This document shows positions 17,427 through 26,384 of a stretch of DNA of 31,981 bases, one piece after another (positions within the stretch are counted from its first letter, which is position 1; the number at the start of each line of letters is the position of its first letter). The notes below the pieces were generated by a model. That model had not been told where the DNA came from. It saw only the letters and a list, made by a program, of their open reading frames with translations, and ran no database searches. This DNA is from Mycolicibacterium malmesburyense (lineage in GTDB: Bacteria; Actinomycetota; Actinomycetes; Mycobacteriales; Mycobacteriaceae): assembly GCF_001050015.1 (NCBI RefSeq), contig NZ_CVTB01000277.1:1-31981 (forward strand). Direction: 5' to 3'. Made by a program: the position numbers and the translations under genes.

Positions 17427-18158
17427 TCACCAGCCGCGGCGGTGCGGACGTGAGCCGACCAGGTCGCCCTTGTCGACGACGTCGCGGCTGCGGTACACGA
17501 TGTAGGGCCGGAACAGATACCCGATTGGTGCGCTGAAGACGTGCACCAACCTGGTGAACGGCCACAGGCAGAACAGCACCAACGCGATCATCACGTGGAT
17601 GTGGAACCACAGGGGCGCCTGCGCCATCAGGTCGCCGCGCGGTTGCAGGATCCAGATGGACCGGAACCAGGGCGACACCGTCTGCCGGTAGTCGTGTTCG
17701 GCGCCGACCGGCGTCGCGCCGATCAGGGTGCACGCGAGGCCCGCGATGATGGCCAGTACGAGAACCAGATACATCACCTTGTCGTTGGCGGTCGTCGCGA
17801 GGAAGACCGGGCCGGTGGTGCGGCGGCGGAAGACCAGCAACGCGATTCCCGTCAGCGTGGTGACACCGGCGATCGCGCCGAGCACCATCGCCTGCACGTG
17901 GTAAGCGTGGTCGCTGAGACCGATTGCGTCGGTCCATGATTCGGGAATCACCAGCCCGATGATGTGCCCGACGATCACCACCAGGATGCCGAAGTGGAAC
18001 ATCGGGCTGCCGATGCGCAACAGGCGCGATTCGTACAGTTGCGACGACCGGGTGGTCCAGCCGAATTTGTCGTAGCGGTAGCGCCACCAGATCCCGACCG
18101 CGACGATCGCCAGCGTCACGTACGGCACCACGTCCCAGAAGATCTCCCAGCCCGCCAT
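17427..18158 (-). CDS. narI: Respiratory nitrate reductase gamma subunit (cytochrome b)
   Basis: A 243-residue diheme membrane anchor that oxidises menaquinol and passes electrons to NarH. It has five hydrophobic helices (about 8-25, 52-72, 86-108, 126-148, 184-206). The heme ligands line up with E. coli NarI: H55 and H65 in MFHFGILVVIVGH, H186 or H188 in FHIHVM, and H206 in FTRLVH. ATG 18158 begins one base after the narJ stop. It is the last gene of the nar operon. Confidence 0.96.
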   Translation of the reverse strand: MAGWEIFWDVVPYVTLAIVAVGIWWRYRYDKFGWTTRSSQLYESRLLRIGSPMFHFGILVVIVGHIIGLVIPESWTDAIGLSDHAYHVQAMVLGAIAGVTTLTGIALLVFRRRTTGPVFLATTANDKVMYLVLVLAIIAGLACTLIGATPVGAEHDYRQTVSPWFRSIWILQPRGDLMAQAPLWFHIHVMIALVLFCLWPFTRLVHVFSAPIGYLFRPYIVYRSRDVVDKGDLVGSRPHRRGW

Positions 18159-18159
18159 G

Positions 18160-18813
18160 TCACACCTCCTGCGCGCGTCGCGGCGGCACCGTCAACGTGA
18201 ACGGCTGCAACCCAACGGATTCAGTCGGAGGCCCGGCGGCCGCGAGCCGCTGGGCCCGTTGGGCGTCCTGCTCGGTGCGGGGTGGAAGGGTCTGACAGAC
18301 GGCGGCCACGGTGTGGGCGTACGGTGAGCCCGAGTGCTCCAACGCGTCGCGCAAGAGGTCGATCGGCGCCCGGTGCTCGGCGAGCAGGCGCCGGCCCGCC
18401 TCGGGGTCGACGGTCGCGGCGAACTCGAGGACGACCGGAAGGTGGTCGGGGGCTTCGCGTTTCGGCGGGGCGACGCCGGCCTCCCGGTAGGCGCGCGCGA
18501 ACGCCAGCATGTGGTTGCCGCGGTTACGCGTGTCTCCCGCGGTCCAGTACGTCAGGTACATCGTCGTGCGGCGTCGCATGTCGAAGGTGTCGACATAGTC
18601 GACCTGCGCCTCCATGGGACCCTTGCCGCGCAACGCCGAAACGGTGGTGCCGAGGAGGTCTGCGGGCACGCCGGACAGGTGGGCCAGCATTTCCTCGACG
18701 GTGTCCAGTCGTTCGGCGTGCTGGTCGTCGGGATACGCCAGCAGCAGGGCGGCCGCCTGCCACACCAACCGGTGTTCGAGCGTCGATTCGCGCTTGCCCC
18801 TCAGCAGTTTCAT
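18160..18813 (-). CDS. narJ: Nitrate reductase molybdenum-cofactor assembly chaperone
   Basis: A 217-residue cytoplasmic chaperone needed to insert cofactor into NarG and to mature NarGH; it is not part of the final enzyme. Family features seen are WQAAALLLAYPDD (18-30), YVDTFDMRRRTTMYLTYWTAGDTRNRG and DHLPVVLEFAA. The frame is open upstream to 19041 inside narH, but ATG 18813 overlaps the narH stop by four bases (ATGA), the usual coupled arrangement, and gives the normal family length. Confidence 0.95.
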   Translation of the reverse strand: MKLLRGKRESTLEHRLVWQAAALLLAYPDDQHAERLDTVEEMLAHLSGVPADLLGTTVSALRGKGPMEAQVDYVDTFDMRRRTTMYLTYWTAGDTRNRGNHMLAFARAYREAGVAPPKREAPDHLPVVLEFAATVDPEAGRRLLAEHRAPIDLLRDALEHSGSPYAHTVAAVCQTLPPRTEQDAQRAQRLAAAGPPTESVGLQPFTLTVPPRRAQEV

Positions 18814-20477
18814 CGGTCCGCGCTCCGCTCGGGAAAGATCCCGCTGGGTTCGCCCCGGCCATCCCAGTTGAGCAGGTTGACTCGCGACGGCCGCGACTCG
18901 GTGACCGCGATGCCCTCGCTGGTCTGCCGGTGGTGTAATGCGTGGAAGCTTTCCACCGCGACGGGTACCGGACCGCCGCTGGCCTCCCCGAACGGCCCAG
19001 ACTCGTACATGCCGGGTCCACCCTCGAAGGACAGCGAGCAACCTGGCTCCTCGAGCGCCGACGCCTCCAGCGCGTGGGCATCGGCGACGTATGCGGTCGG
19101 AATGACGTACCGCTCTTCGTATTTGGCGAGAGCGAGCAGACGGTACATCTCGTAGATCTGCTCCTCGGTCATGCCGACCGCCTGCGGGATGTGCGGCTGG
19201 GTCTCCCGCCCCAGGTTGATGTCGCGCATGTATGACCGCATCGCCGCCAGCCGTTGTAGCACGCCCTCCACCACGGCGGTGTCCCCGGCGGTGAACAACC
19301 CGGCGAGGTACTCCAGCGGAATCCGCAGCGCCTCCAGCGCCCCGAACAGGTTGCCGACCTGCTCGGCGTCATGACCGTCGCGGGCGACGGCGTCGACCAC
19401 GGGGGACAGCGGCGGGATGTACCAGACCATTGGCATGGTCCGGTACTCGGGATGCAATGGCAGCGCGACCTGATAGCGGTGGATCAGGGCGTAGACCGGG
19501 GACCGCTGGGCGGCCTCGATCCACTCCTCCGAGATGCCCTGCTCGCGGGCGCCTGCGATGACCTCAGGGTCGTGCGGGTTCAGGATGATCGACTTCTGCG
19601 CTTCGTAGAGGTCGGTGTCGTTCTCCACCGCCGCCGCCTCGAGCACCCGGTCGACGTCGTAGAGCACGAGGCCCAGATACCGCAACCGGCCCACGCACGT
19701 CTCCGAGCACACCGTGGGCAGTCCCACCTCGACGCGCGGGTAGCAGAACGTGCACTTCTCGGCCTTACCGGTCTTGTGGTTGAAATACACCTTCTTGTAG
19801 GGACATCCCGAGACGCACATCCGCCAGCCGCGGCACCGGTCCTGGTCGACGAGCACGATGCCGTCCTCGGAGCGCTTGTACATGGCCCCCGACGGGCACG
19901 ACGCGACGCACGACGGATTGAGGCAGTGCTCGCAGATCCGCGGCAGGTAGAACATGAACGTCTGCTCGAGCTCGAGGCGAACCTGATCGTTCACCTTGCG
20001 CAGCACCGGGTCTCCCGACAGGAGCTCCGTCGAGCCGCCGAGGTTGTCGTCCCAGTTCGCCGACCATTCCACCTTCATCGGTTCGCCACTGATTAGGCTT
20101 CGCGGGGGCGCCACCGGCATCTGGTCGCCCAACGGCGCGTTCGTGAGGTTCTCGTAGTCGTAGGTCCACGGCTCGTAATAGTCCTCGATGCTGGGCATCT
20201 TGGGATTGGCGAAGATCCGCAACAACTTGCTCAGCCGGCCGCCGTCGCGCAGCCGCAACCGGCCTTTGCGATCTCGGATCCATCCGCCACGCCAGCGCTC
20301 CTGGTCCTCGTAGGTGCGCGGATACCCCTGTCCGGGACGGGTTTCGACGTTGTTGAACCACACGTACTCGGTTCCGGGCCGATTGGTCCAGGCCTGCTTG
20401 CACGTCACCGAGCAGGTGTGGCAGCCGATGCATTTGTCGAGGTTCATCACCATCGCCATCTGCGCCATGACCTTCAC
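18810..20477 (-). CDS. narH: Respiratory nitrate reductase beta subunit (Fe-S)
   Basis: A 555-residue protein carrying three [4Fe-4S] clusters and one [3Fe-4S] cluster that connect NarI to NarG. The first cluster motif is C16, C19, C22, C26 (CIGCHTCSVTC). A second is CEHCLNPSCVASC. The [3Fe-4S] site is shown by CRGWRMCVSGC, where Trp takes the place of a Cys, as in E. coli NarH. CTFC and CSETC complete the set. The start is GTG 20477 (MKVMAQMAMVMNLD), sharing GTGA with the narG stop; ATG 20468 is possible. Confidence 0.97.
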   Translation of the reverse strand: MKVMAQMAMVMNLDKCIGCHTCSVTCKQAWTNRPGTEYVWFNNVETRPGQGYPRTYEDQERWRGGWIRDRKGRLRLRDGGRLSKLLRIFANPKMPSIEDYYEPWTYDYENLTNAPLGDQMPVAPPRSLISGEPMKVEWSANWDDNLGGSTELLSGDPVLRKVNDQVRLELEQTFMFYLPRICEHCLNPSCVASCPSGAMYKRSEDGIVLVDQDRCRGWRMCVSGCPYKKVYFNHKTGKAEKCTFCYPRVEVGLPTVCSETCVGRLRYLGLVLYDVDRVLEAAAVENDTDLYEAQKSIILNPHDPEVIAGAREQGISEEWIEAAQRSPVYALIHRYQVALPLHPEYRTMPMVWYIPPLSPVVDAVARDGHDAEQVGNLFGALEALRIPLEYLAGLFTAGDTAVVEGVLQRLAAMRSYMRDINLGRETQPHIPQAVGMTEEQIYEMYRLLALAKYEERYVIPTAYVADAHALEASALEEPGCSLSFEGGPGMYESGPFGEASGGPVPVAVESFHALHHRQTSEGIAVTESRPSRVNLLNWDGRGEPSGIFPERSADR

Positions 20478-23400
20478 TGGTAGACCACCTCCTGGCTACG
20501 CCGGCGGACGACGGTCACCTCGTCGCGCTGGTTTCCCGTCGGCCCGAGATAGTTGAACGCGAACGCCATCTGGGCGTATCCGCCCGCCAGATGGCTCGGT
20601 TTGATCAGCAGCCGGGTCAGGGAGTTGTGAATGCCTCCGCGCTTTCCGGTGGTCTCGCTGAGCGGCACGTCGATCACCCGCTCCTGCACGTGATAGACGA
20701 ACACGACGCCCTCGGGCATCCGATGTGACACGATCGCCCGGCACACCAGCACGCCGTTGCGGTTCACCGCCTCGACCCAGTCGTTGTCGCGCACCGAGAT
20801 CTTCGCCGCGTCGGCGGGACTCATCCACATGGTCGGCCCGCCGCGCGACAACGACAGCATGAACAGGTTGTCCTGGTACTCCGAGTGGATCGACCATTTC
20901 GAGTGCGGGGTCAGGTACCGGACCGTCAGCGCCACCCCGTCGTGGTCACCCACCGCCGCATCGCCGAACAACCGCGACATGTCCAGTGGCGGACGGTAGA
21001 TCGGCAGTTGCTCGCCGAGTTCCTCCAGCCAGTCGTGGTCGAGGTAGAAGTGCATGCGGCCGGTCAGGGTGTGGAACGGTTTGAGCTCCTCGATGTTGAC
21101 GGTGAACGGCGCATAGCGGCGTCCCCCGGTTTCGCTGCCCGACCACTCCGGGCTGGTGATCACCGGAACCGGACGTGCCTGGGTGTCTGCGAACGTGATG
21201 CGGCGCTCCTCGCTGCCGCCCGCCAGATGCACCAGTCGGCGCCCGGTACGGCGCTCCAGTTCGTGAAATCCCTCGACGGCCAACCGTCCGTTGCTGGTGC
21301 CGGACAGCGCGAGAATGGCGTCCGCCATCCGTTCGGCGGTGTTGATCGCCGGACGGCCCTGTGCGCGACCGGAATCCATCACGCCGAACTTGGCCGCCAG
21401 TTCCTCGACCTCCTTGTCGGGACGGACGGTGACACCCTTGGTGGTCAGCCCCAGCTTCTCGACGAGCGGTCCGAGCGCCGCCCACTTCTCGGCGACCGCC
21501 GGATAGTCGCGCTCGACGACCGCCATCGGCGCCATGGTCTTACCGGGGACCGGGACGCTTCCGTCGGTGCGCCAATCCACCTCGACGCCACCGGGATAGG
21601 CCATCGCGCCGGGCGTGTCGTGCTGCATCGCGCCGAGCACCACATCGGAACGCACACCCAGGTGCTTGGCCGCCAGGGCGCTGAACACCCGGGCGATCGC
21701 ACCGAACGCGTCGAAGTCGGATTGCGCCTCCCACGGCGGGTCGACGGCCGGATTGAACGCGTGCACGTAGGGGTGCATGTCGGTGCTGGACAGATCGTGT
21801 TTCTCGTACCAGGTGGCGGCGGGCAGCACCACGTCGGACAGCAGCGTCGTCGACGTCATCCGGAAGTCGATCGACATCAGCATGTCGAGCTTGCCCTCGG
21901 GAATGTCGTCGGTCCACGCGATGTCATTGGGCCGCAACGCTTCCGGTGTGGGCTCGGCCCGGAGGTTCGAGTCGGTGCCGAGCAGATGGCGCAGGAAGTA
22001 TTCGTTGCCTTTGCTCGACGACCCCAGCAGGTTGGCCCGCCACACCGAAAGCACCCGCGGCCAGTTCGCCGGGTCGTCGGGGTCGGTGACGGCGAGTTTG
22101 AGCCTGCCTTGTGCGAGTTGTTCGGTGACATAGGTGGAGATGTCCTGGCCGGCGGCGTGGGCCTCGTCGGCGACGTCCAGGCTCGAGCGGTCGAACTGCG
22201 GATAGAACGGGCTCCAGCCCATTGCGGCCGACGCGGCGAGCACGTCCATGGTGTGCCGGTTGCGGAACCGGCCGCGGCCCAGCGGACTGGACAGCGCGTC
22301 GGCGCTATAGCCGTCGTAGCGCCACTGATCGGTGTGGACGTACCAGTACGACGTGCCCGGCATCTGCCGCGGCGGCCGCGACCAGTCGGTGCCCATCGCC
22401 AGCGCGGACCACCCCGTCACCGGCCGGCACTTCTCCTGCCCGACGTAGTGCGCCCACCCGCCGCCGTTGCGTCCCATCGCACCGGTGAGCAGCACCAGGG
22501 CCAGCACCGCGCGGTAGGTGGCGTCGCCGTGGAACCACTGGCATATCCCGGCGCCCATGATGATCATCGACCGGCCGCCGGATTCCTCGGCGTTGCGGGC
22601 GAATTCGGTGGCGATCCGAATCGCCTGTGACGCGGCCACCCCGGTGATCGACTCCTGCCAGGCCGGGGTGTACGGCTTGGGGTCGTCGTAGCCGGAGGGC
22701 CAGTCGCCGGGTAGGTCGGGCCGGGCCACGCCGTAGTGCGCCAGCATGAGATCGAACACCGTGCAGACCAGGTGCTCTCCGACCCGTCGCACCGGCACAC
22801 CGCGAATCAGCGTCTCGCCGTGACCGTCGAAGGTGTCGAATCGGGGCAACGACACCTCGGCCGTCTCGCCCTCCTCGGTGAACAGCACCGTCAACGCCGG
22901 TACGAGGTCGCCAAGTTCGAGGTTCCACTTCGTGACACCGTCGTCGCCGAACCGGAAGCCCAGCGAGCCCTGCGGCACGGCGACGCTGTCGGTTGCGGCG
23001 TCGAGGAAGACGGGTTTGAACGCCGCGTTCTCCTGCGCGGCGGCTTCACCGCCGAGGTCGGCGGCGGTCAGGTTCTTTCCCGGAACGAGCCTGCCGTCGC
23101 GGTCCTCGAGCTTGACCAGAAACGGCAGGTCGGTGAACTTGCGGACGTAGTCGACGAAGAACGGAACGCGTTGTTTGACAAAGCATTCCGTCAGCACCAC
23201 ATGGCCCATGGCCATGGCCAACGCGCCGTCCGTGCCCGCCGCGCACGGCATCCACTCGTCGGCGAACTTGGTGTTGTCGGCGTAGTCCGGGCTGACGCTG
23301 ACGACCTTCGTGCCGCGGTAACGCACCTCGGTCATCCAGTGCGCGTCCGGGGTGCGGGTGACCGGCACGTTGGAACCCCACATCATCAGGTACGAGGCGT

Positions 23401-24169
23401 CCCACCAGTCGCCGGACTCGGGGACGTCGGTCTGATCGCCGAAAACCTGCGGGGAGGCCACGGGGAGGTCGGCGTACCAGTCGTAGAACGACGTCATCAC
23501 GCCGCCGAGCAGTTCGATGAACCGCGACCCCGCGGCGAAGGACACCATCGACATCGCGGGAATGGGGGAGAACCCCGCTATCCGATCGGGCCCGTACCGC
23601 TTGATCGCGTGCACGTGGGCGGCCGCGATCATCTCGGTCGCCTCCGCCCAACTGACCCGTACCAAACCGCCTTTGCCCCTGGCCCGTTGGTAGCGCCGGC
23701 GCCGTTCGGGGTCGTCCTGGATGTCGGCCCACGCGAAGACGGGATCGGACAACCGCGACTTGGCTTCGCGGTACATGCGGACGAGTTCGCCGCGCGCATA
23801 CGGGTAGCGCACCCGCGTCGGCGAATAGGTGTACCACGAGAACGCGGCACCGCGAGGACAACCCCGCGGCTCGTACTCCGGCCGGTCCGGACCCACCGAC
23901 GGATAGTCGGTCTCCTGTGTCTCCCAGGTGATGATCCCGTCCTTGACGTAGATCTTCCACGAGCACGACCCCGTGCAGTTCACGCCGTGCGTCGAGCGGA
24001 CCACCTTGTCGTGGCTCCACCGGTCGCGGTAGAAGATGTCGCCTTCACGGCCGCCGCGGCGGTGGATGGTCCGCCCGTCGTCGGAAGCCTCACCGGGGGT
24101 GAAGAATCGGCCGCTGCGCTCGAGCAGTTCCTCGATCCGGCCGCCGATGTGGGGCCCGGTGATCGTCAA
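20474..24169 (-). CDS. narG: Respiratory nitrate reductase alpha (catalytic) subunit
   Basis: A 1231-residue Mo-bisMGD enzyme reducing nitrate to nitrite, about the length of M. tuberculosis NarG (1232). The N-terminal Fe-S site is H61, C65, C69 (HGVNCTGSC) with a later CPRG Cys. The Mo-ligand Asp lies in YADLPVASP, followed by GDQTDVPESGDWW. The protein lacks a twin-Arg export peptide, as expected for the cytoplasmic-facing NarG. The frame is open back to 24469, but the start is best placed at TTG 24169: GGAGG lies eight bases upstream and TTGA overlaps the narK stop, so the product begins MTITGPHIGG, matching the family N-terminus. The stop overlaps narH. Confidence 0.96.
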   Translation of the reverse strand: MTITGPHIGGRIEELLERSGRFFTPGEASDDGRTIHRRGGREGDIFYRDRWSHDKVVRSTHGVNCTGSCSWKIYVKDGIITWETQETDYPSVGPDRPEYEPRGCPRGAAFSWYTYSPTRVRYPYARGELVRMYREAKSRLSDPVFAWADIQDDPERRRRYQRARGKGGLVRVSWAEATEMIAAAHVHAIKRYGPDRIAGFSPIPAMSMVSFAAGSRFIELLGGVMTSFYDWYADLPVASPQVFGDQTDVPESGDWWDASYLMMWGSNVPVTRTPDAHWMTEVRYRGTKVVSVSPDYADNTKFADEWMPCAAGTDGALAMAMGHVVLTECFVKQRVPFFVDYVRKFTDLPFLVKLEDRDGRLVPGKNLTAADLGGEAAAQENAAFKPVFLDAATDSVAVPQGSLGFRFGDDGVTKWNLELGDLVPALTVLFTEEGETAEVSLPRFDTFDGHGETLIRGVPVRRVGEHLVCTVFDLMLAHYGVARPDLPGDWPSGYDDPKPYTPAWQESITGVAASQAIRIATEFARNAEESGGRSMIIMGAGICQWFHGDATYRAVLALVLLTGAMGRNGGGWAHYVGQEKCRPVTGWSALAMGTDWSRPPRQMPGTSYWYVHTDQWRYDGYSADALSSPLGRGRFRNRHTMDVLAASAAMGWSPFYPQFDRSSLDVADEAHAAGQDISTYVTEQLAQGRLKLAVTDPDDPANWPRVLSVWRANLLGSSSKGNEYFLRHLLGTDSNLRAEPTPEALRPNDIAWTDDIPEGKLDMLMSIDFRMTSTTLLSDVVLPAATWYEKHDLSSTDMHPYVHAFNPAVDPPWEAQSDFDAFGAIARVFSALAAKHLGVRSDVVLGAMQHDTPGAMAYPGGVEVDWRTDGSVPVPGKTMAPMAVVERDYPAVAEKWAALGPLVEKLGLTTKGVTVRPDKEVEELAAKFGVMDSGRAQGRPAINTAERMADAILALSGTSNGRLAVEGFHELERRTGRRLVHLAGGSEERRITFADTQARPVPVITSPEWSGSETGGRRYAPFTVNIEELKPFHTLTGRMHFYLDHDWLEELGEQLPIYRPPLDMSRLFGDAAVGDHDGVALTVRYLTPHSKWSIHSEYQDNLFMLSLSRGGPTMWMSPADAAKISVRDNDWVEAVNRNGVLVCRAIVSHRMPEGVVFVYHVQERVIDVPLSETTGKRGGIHNSLTRLLIKPSHLAGGYAQMAFAFNYLGPTGNQRDEVTVVRRRSQEVVYQ

Positions 24170-25386
24170 TGTGTCGCCTCCTTCGGTTGCGGCTCGTGGG
24201 CGTGCAGCCGCAGTGCGGTGTAGGCGAACGCGATCAACGCGGTCGCCACGAGCAGGATCAGCCCGATCGAATAGTCGTTCTCGACCGCATCGTAGGTCGA
24301 TCCCATCACCAGCGGCGGGAAGTAGCCGCCCAAACCACCGGCGGCCGAGACGATTCCGGTGATCGACCCCACCGACTGTGGCGGCGATCGGCGCGCCACC
24401 CATGCGAACACACCGCCGGTGCCGATGCCGAGGAACACCGCCAACGTGATGAAGGTGATGGCCGACCACACGTCGGGCGGCGGCTGCAGCATGGCGATCA
24501 GCGCCATCACCGCGGTGCCACCGAAGGAGCCGAGCACCACGTACTTCGGCGCGATGCGGTCGGCCAGCGCCCCGCCGACGGGACGGGCGAGCACCGCGGC
24601 CAGCGCGAAGCCCGCCGTGCGCGCACCCGCGTCGACGGCCGAGAAGTCATAGATCGTCTTGATGTAGGTCGGCAGATAGTTGCTGAACGCGACGAAGCCG
24701 CCGAACACGATCGCGTAGAGAAAAGACATCTCCCAGGTGACGCGGAGTTTCGCCGCCGCCTTCAGCTTGGGCAGCACCCGGTCGGTGTTGGGCGTGAAGG
24801 TCGGTGAGTCGTGCATCAGAAACAGGCACAGCGCCGCGGTGAGCGCCAACGCGACGGCGATGATCACGTGGGTGGGGAACAGCCCGAACCAGCCGACGAA
24901 CCGGGGCGTGAAGAACGCCGAGAGCGCGGTGCCCACCATGCCCATCCCGAACACCCCGGTGGCGAACCCGCGCCGCGATGGGTCATACCAGTTGTTCGCG
25001 AACGGAATCCCGACGGCGAAGATCGTGCCCGCGATGCCCAGGAAAAAGCCGCACACCAGCAGCATCGGATACGACCCGGCCGAACCCGCGGCGCCCACCG
25101 CCAACACCGGCACGATCGAGATCAGGGAGATCGCGATGAACAGCGCGCGGCCGCCGAACCGGTCGGTGAGCGAACCCACGACGATCCGTCCGAGCGCGCC
25201 CACCAGGATCGGCGTGGCCACGAGCATCGAGGCTTCGGCGCTGCTCAGCGACAAGTCGCCCGCGTACGTCGTCGACAGCGGGCCGATCATGTTCCACGCC
25301 CAAAAGTTGATCGCGGAGACCCACGTGGCCAGGGCCAAGTTCAGTGTGCGTCGAGCGCCCGTGTCCGGCGCGACCGCCGTGTTCAC
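24166..25386 (-). CDS. narK: Major facilitator nitrate/nitrite transporter
   Basis: A 406-residue protein with twelve predicted membrane helices. Both nitrate-signature segments of the NNP family are visible: PFANNWYDPSRRGFATGVFG followed by MGMVGTALSAF, and AWVARRSPPQSVGSITGIV followed by SAAGGLGGYFP. It imports nitrate and/or exports nitrite across the cytoplasmic membrane. The start is GTG 25386; no clear Shine-Dalgarno is seen and only a weak -10 (TTGTCT) lies six bases upstream. It is the promoter-proximal gene of the nar operon, overlapping narG. In M. tuberculosis the DosR-linked narK2 lies apart from narGHJI; here transporter and enzyme are one unit. Confidence 0.93.
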   Translation of the reverse strand: MNTAVAPDTGARRTLNLALATWVSAINFWAWNMIGPLSTTYAGDLSLSSAEASMLVATPILVGALGRIVVGSLTDRFGGRALFIAISLISIVPVLAVGAAGSAGSYPMLLVCGFFLGIAGTIFAVGIPFANNWYDPSRRGFATGVFGMGMVGTALSAFFTPRFVGWFGLFPTHVIIAVALALTAALCLFLMHDSPTFTPNTDRVLPKLKAAAKLRVTWEMSFLYAIVFGGFVAFSNYLPTYIKTIYDFSAVDAGARTAGFALAAVLARPVGGALADRIAPKYVVLGSFGGTAVMALIAMLQPPPDVWSAITFITLAVFLGIGTGGVFAWVARRSPPQSVGSITGIVSAAGGLGGYFPPLVMGSTYDAVENDYSIGLILLVATALIAFAYTALRLHAHEPQPKEATH

Positions 25387-25428
25387 TCACCCAGACAACC
25401 ACGAGTCCCAGGTGTGCGCGTGGCTTTC

Positions 25429-25447
25429 GGTTAAAGCGCTGTGACAC
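25429..25447. promoter_or_regulatory. Candidate GlnR site upstream of narK
   Basis: On the minus strand GTGTCACAGCGCTTTAACC contains AC-n9-AC, the pattern described for mycobacterial GlnR binding, and TCAC-n6-TTAAC resembles the GTnAC-n6-GAAAC form. It is centred about 52 bp upstream of the narK GTG. The rest of the 25387-25563 intergenic stretch shows nothing else I can support. Confidence 0.35.
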
Positions 25448-25563
25448 AAGGAAGTACGAGTAGCCCGCACGCCGACAGGGCAGGCGGGGCGACGCAGCCC
25501 AGCACGACGCCCCGGCCCCCGGCCCATGCCGCGTCAGGGCACGGCGGTGGGCATCGCCTCAGC

Positions 25564-25986
25564 TCACGCGCGAATTCTCCTGCGGCGCTTGGTCGGGTCG
25601 TGCTGACCGGCGAGCGTCAGGCCCAGGATCACCATCACGAGGCCCAGGGTGAACCACATCCAACCGAACGCGTCGCCCACCGCGAAGCCGTAGGCGCACA
25701 GCGCGAAGTACACGACTCCGGCGCCCAGGAAGTACGCCCGGGCGGCGGCGTACGTGCGTGCCATGAGCACGCCGAGGACCCCGAGCACCAGATTGACCAC
25801 GTTGCCCAGTCCGGACACCGCGATCATGCCGAACAGGCTGGCGCCGGAGCGGTGATCGGCCCATGCCAACTGGTCGTAATCCTGGGTCAGGCCGGGGACG
25901 AACCCGAGCGCGCCGAGCAGGATCAGGACGACACCCACGATCACCGCCGCACCCTGCACGGCCATGTACTTCGGTCTCGTCGCCAT
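25564..25986 (-). CDS. DUF4383 membrane protein
   Basis: A 140-residue protein with four hydrophobic helices (about 8-30, 50-76, 84-104, 108-124) and the DUF4383 pattern: GVVLILLGALGFVPG near 18-32, HRSGASLFGMIAVSGLGNVVNLVLGVLG, then GWMWFTLGLVMVILGL. The C-terminal tail is very basic (KRRRRIRA) and is probably cytoplasmic. Such proteins are common in actinobacteria and have no known function. ATG 25986 has GGAGG five bases upstream. It lies alone between narK and the Cys-rich peptide gene, on the same strand as both. Confidence 0.8.
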   Translation of the reverse strand: MATRPKYMAVQGAAVIVGVVLILLGALGFVPGLTQDYDQLAWADHRSGASLFGMIAVSGLGNVVNLVLGVLGVLMARTYAAARAYFLGAGVVYFALCAYGFAVGDAFGWMWFTLGLVMVILGLTLAGQHDPTKRRRRIRA

Positions 25987-26099
25987 CCTTGCCTCCGTCC
26001 GAAACCGTTATTGACGGACTTGCAGGTGATACCCCGCCGGTGCGGACGCTAACCCGCAGGAGGCCGCGCGGTGTTCAGGGCGTGTTGCGGGTTTCCATT

Positions 26100-26117
26100 C
26101 CGTCGAGGCATCGACGG
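26100..26117 (-). terminator. Hairpin, possible terminator after the Cys-rich peptide gene
   Basis: CCGTCGA-GGCA-TCGACGG is a perfect 7-bp stem with a 4-base loop, about 100 bases downstream of the Cys-rich gene stop and 114 bases before the DUF4383 start. No U-tract follows, as is common in mycobacteria, so a terminator role is tentative. The remainder of 25987-26217 holds no convincing gene. Confidence 0.3.
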
Positions 26118-26217
26118 CCACCGGCACCAAGCGATGCAGACGTGATGACCGCGATGGGCGCAGCGCGGCACGAGGCTCAGGTCCGCGCACGGCCTGGCCC
26201 GGTCGTTCGGCGCCGAG

Positions 26218-26325
26218 CTACTTCTTGATGTAGCAGTTAGGCGGATTTCCGCAGTGATGACCTTGATCGCATTTGTGGCAGTTGCAGGTACAGCCGCTCT
26301 TGGCCTTGACCGCCGATGTACGCAT
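26218..26325 (-). CDS. 35-residue Cys/His-rich peptide, metallothionein-like
   Basis: A small gene that simple ORF-length filters would miss. The product has 35 residues with six Cys (C12, C14, C16, C19, C25, C31) and three His (H17, H23, H24). The core CTCNCHKC is a dense CxCxCxxC metal-binding pattern like those in metallothioneins. The ends are Lys-rich (KAKSG, YIKK). ATG 26325 has AAAGGAG ten bases upstream, and TATATT (26385-26390) provides a good -10 about 60 bases upstream. Between them lies a large imperfect inverted repeat. A role in binding Cu, Zn or Cd is inferred from composition only. It is not similar in pattern to M. tuberculosis MymT as I recall it. Confidence 0.72.
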   Translation of the reverse strand: MRTSAVKAKSGCTCNCHKCDQGHHCGNPPNCYIKK

Positions 26326-26342
26326 CGCGAATCAACTCCTTT

Positions 26343-26383
26343 GTTGTGAGCCCGCGCGCGTCGACGAATGCGGGCTCGACAAC
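26343..26383 (-). repeat. Leader inverted repeat of the Cys-rich peptide gene
   Basis: The arms GTTGTGAGCCCGC (26343-26355) and GCGGGCTCGACAAC (26370-26383) pair over 13 positions with a single bulged base and a 14-base loop. The element begins just after the TATATT -10 and ends five bases before the Shine-Dalgarno. It could be an operator, a 5'-UTR hairpin that gates translation, or a terminator for prpE, which ends at 26418; no U-tract follows. Confidence 0.6.
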
Positions 26384-26384
26384 G

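Noticed and set aside
20885..22630. 581-residue open frame antisense to narG
   Set aside because: Low-complexity Arg/His/Gly-rich translation and full overlap with conserved narG sequence mark it as a shadow.
24170..24469. Upstream extension of narG
   Set aside because: It overlaps the end of narK; the family N-terminus begins at the TTG with a good Shine-Dalgarno.
25404..25409. GGGACT half-site upstream of narK as a DosR box
   Set aside because: Only one half matches, the other half is unrelated, and the distance to the start differs from all other boxes in the window.
26008..26190. 60-residue open frame between the Cys-rich gene and DUF4383
   Set aside because: No ribosome-binding site, Arg/Pro-rich shadow-like composition and a hairpin inside it argue against a gene.
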